Source: Peribacillus huizhouensis (GTDB lineage: Bacteria > Bacillota > Bacilli > Bacillales > DSM-1321). From it: DNA of 64,000 nt. Made by a program: the position numbers and the translations under genes. This document shows, piece by piece, positions 28,286 to 37,380 of this stretch (within the stretch, counting starts at the first letter, position 1; each line of letters opens with the position of its first letter). The stretch lies in the NCBI RefSeq assembly GCF_014138605.1, contig NZ_JACJHX010000008.1:1-64000 (forward strand). Reading direction: 5' to 3'. The notes beneath the pieces were generated by a model, which made no database searches, had not been told where the DNA came from, and worked only from the letters and a program-made list of their open reading frames with translations.

Positions 28286-29687
28286 AGTTTGTATGGAACA
28301 CGCCTTCTTTGTCAACACGTTGATATGTGTGTGCACCAAAGTAATCACGTTGAGCTTGTAAAAGATTAGCTGGTAAAGTTTCTGTACGATAGCTGTCGTA
28401 ATAAGCAATTGCGCTCGCGAATGATGGTACTGGGATTCCACTCTCAATAGCCAATGTTAGAACTTCACGCAATGCAGATTGGTAACTTTCAGCAATCTCT
28501 TTAAAGTATGGATCTAATAACAAGTTTGCCAAGTTAGGATCTTGGTCATATGCATCTTTAATTTTTTGTAGGAATTGAGCACGGATGATACAACCACCGC
28601 GGAAAATCATCGCGATATCACCATAGCTTAAATTCCAATCATATTCTTCTGATGCTGCACGCATTTGTGCAAATCCTTGAGCATATGAAACGATTTTACT
28701 TAAATAAAGTGCTTTACGTACTGCTTCGATTAACTCTTCTTTTTTACCTTTAAATGCTTCAACTTTAGGACCTGTTAACACTTTACTTGCTTTGACACGC
28801 TCATCTTTCATTGCAGAGATAAAGCGAGCAAATACAGATTCAGTAATAATTGGTAGTGGAACACCTAAATCTAAAGCGTTTTGGCTTGTCCATTTGCCTG
28901 TACCTTTTTGTCCAGCCGTATCAAGAATCACATCAACTAGTGGTTTACCTGTTTCTTCGTCAACTTTTGTAAAGATATCAGCAGTAATTTCGATAAGATA
29001 GCTGTCTAACTCACCTTTATTCCACTCTGCAAATACATCATGAAGTTCTGTTGCACTTAAACCAAGTACATTTTTAAGAATAAAATAAGCTTCACAAATT
29101 AATTGCATATCCCCGTATTCTATTCCGTTATGAACCATTTTTACATAGTGGCCAGCACCGTTCGGTCCGATATATGTAACACAAGCATCGCCTTCAACTT
29201 TAGCTGAAATGGCTGTTAAGATTGGTTCAACTAGCTCGTAAGCTTCTTTTTGTCCACCTGGCATAATCGAAGGTCCTTTTAACGCTCCTTCTTCACCACC
29301 AGAAACTCCTGTACCGATGAAGTGAATACCTGTAGGCGCTAGTTCTTTATTACGTCTAATTGTATCTTGGAAGAAAGTATTTCCGCCATCCATAAGAATG
29401 TCGCCTTTTTCAAGATATGGTTTTAACGAATCAATTGTTGCGTCTGTCGCTGCACCAGCTTTAACCATTAAAAGAATTTTACGTGGCTTTTCTAATGAAT
29501 TAACAAACTCTTCAACTGTTTTCGCACCAACGAAATTTTTTCCCTCTGCTTCATTCTTTAAGAACTCTTCTGTTTTGTCATATGAACGGTTGAAAACAGA
29601 AACTGAATATCCACGACTTTCAATATTTAACGCAAGATTTTTCCCCATTACTGCTAAACCTATTACTCCAATTTGTTGTTTTGACAT
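28272..29687 (-). CDS. gndA: 6-phosphogluconate dehydrogenase, decarboxylating
   Basis: 471 residues, the normal length. Oxidises 6-phosphogluconate to ribulose 5-phosphate plus CO2 with NADP+ in the pentose phosphate route. Visible: Rossmann [17 protein letters not shown], coenzyme-site NRSYDKT (the Arg marks NADP preference), [17 protein letters not shown], catalytic-Lys motif [20 protein letters not shown], and C-terminal [20 protein letters not shown]. Very close to B. subtilis GndA (YqjI). A 33-bp perfect palindrome about 300 bp upstream matches those before uxaC and the GPH symporter, suggesting co-regulation, unusual for this housekeeping step. Confidence 0.95.
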   Translation of the reverse strand: MSKQQIGVIGLAVMGKNLALNIESRGYSVSVFNRSYDKTEEFLKNEAEGKNFVGAKTVEEFVNSLEKPRKILLMVKAGAATDATIDSLKPYLEKGDILMDGGNTFFQDTIRRNKELAPTGIHFIGTGVSGGEEGALKGPSIMPGGQKEAYELVEPILTAISAKVEGDACVTYIGPNGAGHYVKMVHNGIEYGDMQLICEAYFILKNVLGLSATELHDVFAEWNKGELDSYLIEITADIFTKVDEETGKPLVDVILDTAGQKGTGKWTSQNALDLGVPLPIITESVFARFISAMKDERVKASKVLTGPKVEAFKGKKEELIEAVRKALYLSKIVSYAQGFAQMRAASEEYDWNLSYGDIAMIFRGGCIIRAQFLQKIKDAYDQDPNLANLLLDPYFKEIAESYQSALREVLTLAIESGIPVPSFASAIAYYDSYRTETLPANLLQAQRDYFGAHTYQRVDKEGVFHTNWMGE

Positions 29688-29979
29688 ATCTAATTCCTTT
29701 CTTGACGCTTTAGTTTTTTTTAAAAAGCATGATATGAGTCCTCTAATACCATTTTACATAAAATTGGTCGAATAAGACAGAAATATCTAATATAAAGTTT
29801 AGATAAAGTTTCACATTCAGACATGCTAATTGTTCCCGCAGTACCTTTAGCGTATGCAACCACTTCTCGTGATTCATCCAAGCTAATTGTACGCTAACGT
29901 TAAATTCTCCTGTGAACATAAAATTTTTCTGAAATTCGCCTTTTTCAATCATTTTTAGTAACTTAAATTTAAATCTAGT

Positions 29980-30012
29980 ATTATTAATTTGTTTAATAAA
30001 CAAATTAATAAT
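29980..30012. promoter_or_regulatory. XylR-like operator O1 upstream of gndA
   Basis: Perfect palindrome of 16-base arms ATTATTAATTTGTTTA and TAAACAAATTAATAAT around one A. Resembles the XylR/ROK operator type (TTNGTTTGTTTAAACAAACNAA-like). It precedes gndA with about 290 bp of leader. Confidence 0.7.
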
Positions 30013-30194
30013 AATTTATAGATAATTTAACACTTTTCTCATTGTTAGTCAATTAACTCGACAAGAATTTTTGTGAAAATCAGTTTTATTTTTTTATGTG
30101 TGTACTCTTAGTTTTATATGGTTACATACATAGGAAGCTTAAACACCGTAAACCCCTTTTGGACCATCTTCTACATAACACCAAAACTCCATAA

Positions 30195-30219
30195 AAAAAC
30201 CAGGCATTTGCCCGGTTTT
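30195..30219 (-). terminator. Terminator of uxaC
   Basis: AAAACCAGGCA and TGCCCGGTTTT arms; on the minus strand it is followed by TTTTTTA. It lies beyond repeat R1. Confidence 0.75.
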
Positions 30220-30245
30220 AAGAAGTTAACTCAACTTAATTTTTT

Positions 30246-30341
30246 CCCGCATTAACGGGCAGTCCCCTCCCACCTCAAGGTTTTAGGGAATCATAGTTGA
30301 TAAGAGGGGGATGAAGCCCCCACTACTGATTGAAGTTTAAT
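30246..30341 (+). repeat. Palindromic repeat R1 (IS605-end-like)
   Basis: CCCG...CGGG hairpin, then CAGTCCCCTCCCACCTCAAG, a GGAATC word, and a GGGGG ATGAAG CCCCC hairpin ending ACTGATTGAAGTTTAATTTA. Same order as R2 (33408-33504) and, on the other strand, R3 and R4. See findings. Confidence 0.7.
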
Positions 30342-31745
30342 TTATCTTTCCAAGAAATATCTTTCAGCGTTGTTATATCCGATATTCCTAACCATTTGTT
30401 CAAGGAAAGTCATATCGTTAGGAGCTTTACCTTCTTCTACCCAATTACCTAAGATATTACATAAGATCCGACGGAAATAATCATGACGCTCGTAAGAAAG
30501 GAAGCTACGTGAGTCTGTCAGCATGCCGACAAAATGGCTAAGTACGCCAACATTAGCTAAATCTTTCATTTGTCTTTCCATGCCATCGATGTGGTCATTA
30601 AACCACCATCCAGACCCAAATTGAATTTTCCCAGGGACACCTTCTTCGTAGAAATTCCCCATCATTCCAGCGAGCACAGCATTATCTTTTGGATTTAAAT
30701 TATAAAGAATTGTTCTTGGCAAAGCATCTTGCTGTTCTAATGCATCAAGGAAATGTGACAATCCTTCTGCTATATTTGCCTCACCTACTGAGTCAAAACC
30801 TGTATCAGGACCAATCAATTCCTTCATTTTTGTGTTGTTGTTACGAATTGCACCCATATGCAACTGCATAACCCATTGTTTTTCAGCATACATTTTTCCT
30901 AGTTCTTTTAAAAGGAATGAACGATATGCGACGATTTCATCATCTGACAATTGTTCGCCACTAATTCGTTTATTGAAAATCGTTTCTGCTTCTGATTTAG
31001 ATGTTTCCTTATAATACATTTTTGGAATATCATGATCAGATGCGCGGCCGCCATTCTCATGGAAAAATGCAACCCGTTGTTTAAGCCCTTTCAATAAGCC
31101 ATCCAAAGAATCAGACTCAAAACCTGATACTTGTGTCAATTTTTCAAGCCAACTTTCAAAAGTAGGTCGTTCTATAAAAAGTGCCCCATCCGGACGGAAC
31201 GTTGGAGCAATGATTGATGTAAAAGTTGAATCATCTTTTAATAACTGATGATATTCAAGTGTTGACACTGGGTCATCTGTTGTTCCGATAAATTTTACAT
31301 TTGATTTTTCAATAAATCCTCTTGCTCTGTATTCTTGCTGTTGCAATTTCTCATTGCATTCTTCCCATATCTCACGTGCGGTTTCTGGACTAAGACTTTT
31401 TTCAATACCGAAATAAGACTTTAATTCCATATGCGTCCAGTGATATAGTGGATTGCCAATTAAATGAGGAACGGTTTGTGCCCATGCAGCGAATTTATCA
31501 TAATCTGATGCATCACCCGTAATGAATCTTTCACCTATTCCATGCATTCGCATAGTCCGCCATTTATAATGATCTCCAGCAAGCCATAATTGTGTTATAT
31601 TTTCAAACGGCTTATTTTCCCACACTTCTTGTGGATCCAAATGGCAGTGAAAGTCAAAAATCGGTAGTTGATTGGCTGCATTTTCATATAAACTTACTGC
31701 AGTAGCTGAATCTAATAAAAAGTCTTTGTCTAAAAAATTCTTCAA
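30342..31745 (-). CDS. uxaC: Glucuronate isomerase (uronate isomerase)
   Basis: About 467 residues. Interconverts D-glucuronate/D-fructuronate and D-galacturonate/D-tagaturonate. The metal-site HxH is in IFDFHCHLDPQEVWENKPFE; FIGTTDDPVSTLEYHQ, WVMQLHMGAIRNNN, and GMLTDSRSFLSYERHDYFRR are further UxaC signatures. GGAGGG at 31752-31757 sets TTG 31745 as the start; the TTG at 31760 lies upstream of that site. Divergent from a ROK regulator; an operator palindrome and cre-like sites lie between them. The next enzymes of the Ashwell pathway (uxuA/B, uxaA/B, kdg) are not in this window. Confidence 0.94.
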   Translation of the reverse strand: MKNFLDKDFLLDSATAVSLYENAANQLPIFDFHCHLDPQEVWENKPFENITQLWLAGDHYKWRTMRMHGIGERFITGDASDYDKFAAWAQTVPHLIGNPLYHWTHMELKSYFGIEKSLSPETAREIWEECNEKLQQQEYRARGFIEKSNVKFIGTTDDPVSTLEYHQLLKDDSTFTSIIAPTFRPDGALFIERPTFESWLEKLTQVSGFESDSLDGLLKGLKQRVAFFHENGGRASDHDIPKMYYKETSKSEAETIFNKRISGEQLSDDEIVAYRSFLLKELGKMYAEKQWVMQLHMGAIRNNNTKMKELIGPDTGFDSVGEANIAEGLSHFLDALEQQDALPRTILYNLNPKDNAVLAGMMGNFYEEGVPGKIQFGSGWWFNDHIDGMERQMKDLANVGVLSHFVGMLTDSRSFLSYERHDYFRRILCNILGNWVEEGKAPNDMTFLEQMVRNIGYNNAERYFLER

Positions 31746-31792
31746 CGTTTTTCCCTCCAAATTTCGTGATTAATACTTATATAACGTAACTC

Positions 31793-31806
31793 TGTAAACC
31801 TTTTCA
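31793..31806 (-). promoter_or_regulatory. Imperfect cre-like site before uxaC
   Basis: TGTAAACCTTTTCA matches TGNAANCGNWNNCW except for the central G. 48 bp upstream of the uxaC start. Confidence 0.35.
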
Positions 31807-31839
31807 AAAAACAATAATAATATTTATTAAAATCCCACC

Positions 31840-31870
31840 TAATTAATTTGTTTATCAAACAAATTAATTA
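31840..31870. promoter_or_regulatory. XylR-like operator O2 before uxaC
   Basis: Arms TAATTAATTTGTTT and AAACAAATTAATTA around ATC, in the divergent uxaC/ROK region. Same core as O1 and O3. Confidence 0.78.
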
Positions 31871-31965
31871 CAAATCTAATTTATCATTTTTTTTTTATTT
31901 CGTCAATTCACTTTATCGAAGATATTCTTAAAATAGATAGGAATAATGTTATGAAAACTGTTATA

Positions 31966-31980
31966 ATGAAAACGCATACA
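31966..31980 (+). promoter_or_regulatory. cre site before the ROK gene
   Basis: ATGAAAACGCATACA fits the full WTGNAANCGNWNNCW consensus, 33 bp upstream of the regulator start. Indicates CcpA carbon control. Confidence 0.65.
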
Positions 31981-32012
31981 TATAAACAGCTCATGAACGG
32001 GGGAATAAATGC

Positions 32013-33203
32013 ATGATTACGGGGGATGCATCTTATATAAAAAAAATTAATCGATCATTAATCATCAGAAAAATCATAGAGGAAGGCATGATTTCCAGAG
32101 CAGATCTTTCGAAAGCAACAGACTTAACTAGAGCAACCATTTCAGCGCAAGCTGTTTCTTTATTAGAAGAAGGCCTGATTGTTGAAAAGCAACTAGAACA
32201 TTACGCCGTCGGCAGAAAACCAATTATGCTTTCTATAAACGGTGAAGCAGGCTACGCGTTAGGTATTGACCTTGACTATGGCCACATTTCTTTTACTCTA
32301 TCAAATCTACTTGGCCAGCCTATTACTACAAAAGTTATCGAAATAAATACTACAGAATACACAACGATTTTTCATATATTAATTACTGAAATCAAATCAT
32401 TTATTACAAGTTTTTCAGACAGCCTCTATGGAATTGTAGGAATTGTCATCGGTATCCATGGACTAGTTACGAAAGATGAAGTTATTCAATATGTCCCATC
32501 CTTACAGTGGCGCGACGTCCCATTAAAAAAGGATCTTCAAAGAGAAATAGACATTAATATTTATCTTGAAAACAATGCAAACCTATGCTCGTTTGCCGAA
32601 CGAGTCTATGTCCATCATGAAACAGACAACTTATTAAGTGCCAGCCTTTCTTCAGGGATCGGTCTTGGTATGATGATGAACAGTGAGTTTTTTCGTGGTC
32701 ACGATGGATTTGCAGGTGAGATTGGCCATATGATTGTAGTACCTGGAGGGAAACCTTGTAAATGTGGAAATTTAGGTTGTTGGGAGCAATACGCGTCCGA
32801 AACTAGTTTTTTTAAGCAACTGTCTGAAGAACGTCAAATCAAGAATCTGAGTTATGACCATATTCAAAAATGGATTAACGAAGGTGATGAGATCGTACTA
32901 GCAAAAATTGAAGAATTTATTTACTATTTATCAATTGGGTTAAACAATATGATTAATCTGTATAATCCCGATGTATTAGTGTTATATAGTGAACTCCTTC
33001 GAATGTTACCAGATTCCGTCAATAGACTTAAAGAAAATCTTACATCTTCCATCAGTCATTACCGTGAACTGTCGATATCTTCAATTGGAAAAAAAGCTTG
33101 CGCTATGGGAGCATGTGCACTTGCCATCAAACATTTCTTGGATGTGCCGATGCTTAATTTAACCTATGAAGAAGAAACGCCAAAATCAAAATTAATCATA
33201 TAG
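32013..33203 (+). CDS. ROK-family (XylR/NagC-type) repressor
   Basis: 396 residues. N-terminal winged helix (RSLIIRKIIEEGMISRADLS, LTRATISAQAVSLLEEGLI) and a sugar-kinase-like ROK effector domain with SSGIGLGMMMN, GFAGEIGHMIVVPGG and the zinc motif CKCGNLGCWEQYAS. It probably represses uxaC, the GPH symporter and perhaps gndA through O1-O3, released by a uronate or related sugar. Whether it has kinase activity is doubtful since the ATP-site motif is not retained. Start ATG 32013 after GGGGGAAT. Confidence 0.9.
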   Translation: MITGDASYIKKINRSLIIRKIIEEGMISRADLSKATDLTRATISAQAVSLLEEGLIVEKQLEHYAVGRKPIMLSINGEAGYALGIDLDYGHISFTLSNLLGQPITTKVIEINTTEYTTIFHILITEIKSFITSFSDSLYGIVGIVIGIHGLVTKDEVIQYVPSLQWRDVPLKKDLQREIDINIYLENNANLCSFAERVYVHHETDNLLSASLSSGIGLGMMMNSEFFRGHDGFAGEIGHMIVVPGGKPCKCGNLGCWEQYASETSFFKQLSEERQIKNLSYDHIQKWINEGDEIVLAKIEEFIYYLSIGLNNMINLYNPDVLVLYSELLRMLPDSVNRLKENLTSSISHYRELSISSIGKKACAMGACALAIKHFLDVPMLNLTYEEETPKSKLII

Positions 33204-33407
33204 CCTGATCCCCTCTTATCCTGAATATAATAAAGGAAGGTGCTTTAAAGAGTTCGATCACACCTGCACAGTTCAGTGATTCTTATGCTTAATTTGAACT
33301 GAATAATATGGTTGCTGAGGTAGACCCTTTAATTGGACACCTTCTTTCTCGTAAGAGGATAATTAATAAATATCCCCAAAACCTAAAAAGCTTTAATCGA
33401 ATTTATC

Positions 33408-33504
33408 CCGTATTTAATAGCAGTCCCCCCACCTCAAGGCTTAGAGGAATCGAAGAAGCCTTGATAGTGGATGAAAAAACCCGCTGATTGAAGTTTCAAT
33501 TTAC
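33408..33504 (+). repeat. Palindromic repeat R2 (IS605-end-like)
   Basis: CAGTCCCCCCACCTCAAGGC, TTAGAGGAATCGAAGAAGCC, then GGATGAA and CCCGCTGATTGAAGTTTCAA. The same order as R1. It sits between the ROK and GPH genes; the rest of 33204-33660 has no gene. Confidence 0.75.
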
Positions 33505-33662
33505 TTCTGTAATAACTTACACCCTCCCCCTTATCAGCTTAATTTACTCTGCTACTTTTAGCATAATCGACATTTCTTATCACACTTTAGCTCCATTTAC
33601 CTTGAAAAACGAAGGATATTGCTTTGATATTCTCTGGTAGAGAATCTTTTCCTAATTACACC

Positions 33663-33700
33663 AAAAACCCCTTCTAGCACAATTGCTAAAAGGGGATTTT
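33663..33700 (-). terminator. Terminator of the GPH symporter gene
   Basis: AAAAACCCCTT...TAGCA and TGCTA...AAGGGGATTTT arms. Confidence 0.8.
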
Positions 33701-33742
33701 AGTTAGATATTATCAAATCATACTTTTATTTATTCAGAAAGC

Positions 33743-35140
33743 TTATGCAAGATCTGGTTTATTGTTATTTCTTTCTTTTAATTCACTGACGATTTTACTA
33801 TATATCTCATCAGTCAATTTGTAAAACAACAATAAGATAATAAGTGCAATGATGTTGAGACTTGCAGGTACCATGAACATCAATCCTTTAAGGCCAAGCA
33901 ATGTTTCTGAAGTTTGCTGTACGTTAGGAACATAGGCAATCAATCCTAACGCAACCCCTGGAATGAAACCTGCAAGTGCTTGTGCTAATTTACGGAAGAA
34001 GCTGTAAGATGAATAGACAACACCTTCAGTTCTTTCCCCTGAATTCCATTCATGATAGTCAACTGCATCAGCAACCATTACCCAAGGAAGACCTAAAGCA
34101 AAAGCAAGTCCAAAGCTTCCGATTGAAAATGCAATTAAGAATGTTGTCGTATCAGTTGGCAACACAAAGTTTACAATATCAGCTGTGATACCAATTATAA
34201 GCCCAAGAGCAAACGTTTTCTTTTTCCCAATTCGTTTTACTAGAGCTGGTATAAACATAGATCCCAAAATCGCAAGTCCAATACTTAGAAAAGTTAAAAT
34301 TGCCATTAACCCTGGATTGTTTAAGTTATATTCCAAGTAATATAGCTGAACGGCTGTACGAAGATTGGTAGCTGCTATCATGAATAATGATACTAAACAA
34401 AGTACAATTAATGGTTTATTAGATAATAATAATTTAAACAAAACAGAAAGTGGAATTTTTTCTTTTCTTTGCTCTCTCACAATATTTTCGCTAGTGTTTC
34501 GGTAACAAATAAAATGGAAAATAACTCCAAGTGAAGCCATGATAGAAATGGCAACGATATACCCTGTTTCATGATCAGAAAAATGAAGAACAATTGGAAT
34601 AACAGAAACACCTGCAATCAGTAAAGCCATTTGGCTTCCAATTGCTCGAAATGATCCTAGCGACGCGCGATCGATTGGATTTTGAGTCATTGCTGCAGAT
34701 AAAGAACCATAAGGAATGTTTACAATGGAATATGCAAGTCCAAATGCCATATACGTTCCAAATGCCCACACGATTTTTCCATTATCAGAAAAATCCGGTG
34801 CTAAAAATGAGACAACTGTTAAGATGGCGAGAGGTATGGAACCCCAAAGAATAAACGGACGAAACTTTCCACGTTTTGAGATTTTCGTTCTAGAATCAAC
34901 AAAAGCCCCCACACTCGCATCAGCGAAAGCATCGAAAATTTTCGAAATTAAGAATACTAGACCTGCCCAATATGCTGAAATTCCTAATATATCCGTATAA
35001 AATTTCAATAGATAGATTTGCCCCATATCGAACATGAGACCGTTTCCAACATCCCCCAAACCGTAGGATATTTTCTCTTTTAAACTTAATTTTTTACTAG
35101 TTGCTGTTGTTGTTTTTGATGCTAATGTTGGTGCTCCCAT
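33743..35140 (-). CDS. GPH-family sugar/glucuronide:cation symporter
   Basis: 465 residues, 12 helices, of the glycoside-pentoside-hexuronide (MelB/UidB/XynB-type) family. Signatures: EKISYGLGDVGNGLMFDMGQ at the start, KIFDAFADASVGAFVDSRTK (the family's cation-site Asp region) and ADAVDYHEWNSGERTEGVVY. Probably imports glucuronides, hexuronates or xylo-oligomers; the uxaC context favours hexuronates or glucuronides. Operator O3 and a cre-like site precede it. No glucuronidase gene is in the window. Confidence 0.9.
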   Translation of the reverse strand: MGAPTLASKTTTATSKKLSLKEKISYGLGDVGNGLMFDMGQIYLLKFYTDILGISAYWAGLVFLISKIFDAFADASVGAFVDSRTKISKRGKFRPFILWGSIPLAILTVVSFLAPDFSDNGKIVWAFGTYMAFGLAYSIVNIPYGSLSAAMTQNPIDRASLGSFRAIGSQMALLIAGVSVIPIVLHFSDHETGYIVAISIMASLGVIFHFICYRNTSENIVREQRKEKIPLSVLFKLLLSNKPLIVLCLVSLFMIAATNLRTAVQLYYLEYNLNNPGLMAILTFLSIGLAILGSMFIPALVKRIGKKKTFALGLIIGITADIVNFVLPTDTTTFLIAFSIGSFGLAFALGLPWVMVADAVDYHEWNSGERTEGVVYSSYSFFRKLAQALAGFIPGVALGLIAYVPNVQQTSETLLGLKGLMFMVPASLNIIALIILLLFYKLTDEIYSKIVSELKERNNNKPDLA

Positions 35141-35242
35141 AAAAAACCCACCCCTTTTTCAGTTAAACCTGCTCATGTTTGTAATCCTTTTCAAAGGAAA
35201 TTAAATAAAAAAGCAATACCCAATTTAGAATGAAATTAAATC

Positions 35243-35274
35243 AATTAATTTGTTTATTAAACTAACTAATTAAT
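35243..35274. promoter_or_regulatory. XylR-like operator O3 before the symporter
   Basis: AATTAATTTGTTTATTAAAC followed by TAACTAATTAA: the same core as O1/O2 with three changes in the right arm. Confidence 0.7.
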
Positions 35275-35319
35275 GATAAATGTAGAATATCACCTTCGAC
35301 ATTATTCGTCAACAAAAAA

Positions 35320-35335
35320 TTGTAAGCGTTATAGA
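35320..35335 (-). promoter_or_regulatory. cre-like site before the symporter
   Basis: TTGTAAGCGTTATAGA fits the left half of WTGNAANCGNWNNCW and deviates in the last two fixed positions. Confidence 0.35.
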
Positions 35336-35699
35336 AAAATAATATTCCTTCTTGGGTTTATATTTAGAATTTTTAATCCAGTATTCCCTTTATATAAAAA
35401 ATAAATTTTTTTGGTGCGATAGCTCTTACGCATCACCATTATTATGTCTTCTGTGATATCCCAGAGTTATTGTGTGATAGTAGTTCTGTCCAAATGGCTT
35501 ATGGAACATCTTCATCTGTTTATGATAACCATTAACTTTTTGCTCCCATTAAACGGATTGATAGCAAATATACTACATCTCTACTTATTATTAATGTGCA
35601 CCATTCTTGTATTAAAAGTACTTCTAAATTTATCAATTCCAGCAAATATTTTAGAAATGGCACATATAGTGTATAAAAAATCTAAATGAGGTGAATCCC

Positions 35700-36263
35700 A
35701 TGAATTCTTTACAATCCAATTCAGATGAGATCAAATCTATACAACATACTTTTCTTAGACTATCTAAAACCAAACGGCTTGTGTTAAGTTCCCTTTTCGC
35801 CTGTCTAGCCGCCCTCTTTCAATCAGCAGGGGGATTTTTTCCTGGGATTGGTTATTTTATTAGTCCATTAGCCACTGCTCCAATCCTTTTTTGCTCCATG
35901 CTTTCTATTCCACTTGGTTCTATTTCTTATTTTCTGACTATCGGATTACTTCTAATTCTTCAGCCAAGTGAACTTATTATTTTCCCCTTTACAACAGGTT
36001 TGTTAGGGATAGCTACTGGGGCTTCTTTTTATTTTTTTTAAAAAAAGGTAACTATTATTGTTAGCGGTGCCACACTATTAACTGTTGGAATTATTATCTT
36101 ATTATACGGTTTCGAATTCCCTGTACTAGGCCCTACTTTTTCTCAAACTTTTTCTTTTCTTTCACTTAGTTTCATTTTATTATTTGCTATCTTTTATAAC
36201 TGGGTTTGGGTTGAAATTAGCATAATCATTTTTAAAAGGGTGAAACCGATTATATCTTCTTAG
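35700..36263 (+). pseudogene. Membrane protein (ECF S-component-like) split by TAA
   Basis: ATG 35700 (after TGAGGTGA; the GTG at 35691 overlaps that site) starts MNSLQSNSDEI. After a short polar head, helices such as LVLSSLFACLAALFQSAGGF and LIIFPFTTGLLGIATGASF follow to a TAA at 36039-36041, in a T8-A7 tract. The same frame continues as KKVTIIVSGATLLTVGIIIL and another helix to TAG 36261-36263. The whole would be about 187 residues with five or six helices, like small ECF-type substrate-binding membrane proteins. One stop codon kills it as written. Function unknown. Confidence 0.55.
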
Positions 36264-37305
36264 CTTCCAAATTACACCTGTATTCGGAATAAGTGGAATA
36301 GTACTTCCAGTCGGTATTAAGATTCTAAAATCTGTAATATACCTTTTTTTGTATTCCATAATTAACATCAATCGGCCGTTCCAAGCCGCCCCCCTGTTGC
36401 ACTTGCTACAAGCCCAGTCCTATTGATAGCAATTGTCGTAATTTTTCCTGTTTCGTGGTGAACCCTCCTTTATAGTTTGGAGAGCACCCCATGCAGCCAC
36501 CAAAAACTGTCGCTACATTTACTCCCCATTCGACCATAGTGTGCTTTGATTTTAACTATAACCCTTCGTTTGGTCCAATTGGGGAGGTATTAATCGCTGA
36601 GTTTGGAAGTGAGGCACCAGATACGACTGGTGGAAACCCTGCATCTCTAGTCGGTGACCGTGTTTCTAGTGGCTGTAATATTCCTTCGGGTTAAAATAGA
36701 CGTTTTGCCACAGGTTGCACCCTGTTTAATCGGGCCAGCCGTACAATGTACAACATTCCTTGTCGGATCCATTAAATTTCATCCGTAGATTGATCAACAA
36801 CGCGACTTCCTCGAACATCCATTCCATGATTACCGTAAAACAAACGATTTTTTCGATCAAATTTTAGCGGAAATGGATTCCTTAGTTACAAGAAACTATT
36901 CAAGCTGAGTTCCATCAAAATTCGCTCTCAAAATAACTGCCACTCGCTTTCACTATCCTTTTTTATATTCCGATAGGTAGGACACCGAATGGAGAGTATG
37001 CTCCTATCCATACTTGTTCACTTGATTGATTAAATAAAATATTTCCCGTTTCAAAATTTTGTCCGACTAGTGGAATGATAGAACCTGGATAATCATGAAA
37101 GTACGGATACTGCTTCACCCATCGGCTATTATCAACTCTCACTACACCGGAGTTAGTCGTGCCGTTCCTTGGCTGAAATACATCTTGCCATCTGGATCGA
37201 ATATAACACGATTATTATGATGATCACCTAGGCTCGGTAATCCTGAAATAATATTCTTCTTAGTTCCATCTGATTTTACTATCGATTCACGGTACCTATC
37301 CTAAA
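36240..37305 (-). pseudogene. Glucose/sorbosone dehydrogenase remnant with inverted middle
   Basis: Minus-strand pieces of a PQQ-type glucose/sorbosone dehydrogenase (GSDH, beta-propeller, as YliI/Asd): 37250-36980 reads DHHNNRVIFDPDGKMYFSQG and, after a frame change, NSGVVRVDN and GQNFETGNILFN; 36900-36790 reads FDRKNRLFYGNHGMDVRGSR; 36465-36240 reads HHETGKITTIAINRTGL and, near the end, GSTIPLIPNTGVIWKLRR. The segment that should lie between the last two is on the plus strand at 36478-36690 (PPKTVATFTPHSTIVCFDFN, EVLIAEFGSEAPDTTGGNP). There are also several frameshifts and the N-terminal third is missing. Confidence 0.75.
36478..36690 (+). pseudogene. Inverted GSDH internal segment
   Basis: Plus-strand frame with TFTPHS and AEFGSEAPDTTGG. 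Joined in inverted orientation to the left and right pieces it restores the natural order: the left piece ends FNPK/E and this one begins EHPMQPPK. Short AACCC words face each other at the two borders. Confidence 0.7.
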
Positions 37306-37380
37306 AAAGCCTCTATTTCTATATATTCAAAAGAAAGTTGCCTTCATTCAATCATCTTGAAAAGACATCATGTATTAGAT

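Noticed and set aside
29743-30003. 86-aa minus-strand frame between gndA and the operator
   Set aside because: Its TTG start lies inside operator O1, there is no ribosome binding site and composition is not convincing; treated as leader DNA of gndA.
35444-35689. 81-aa hydrophobic plus-strand frame before the ECF-like pseudogene
   Set aside because: No binding site; protein-like words also occur in another frame. Probably decayed DNA.
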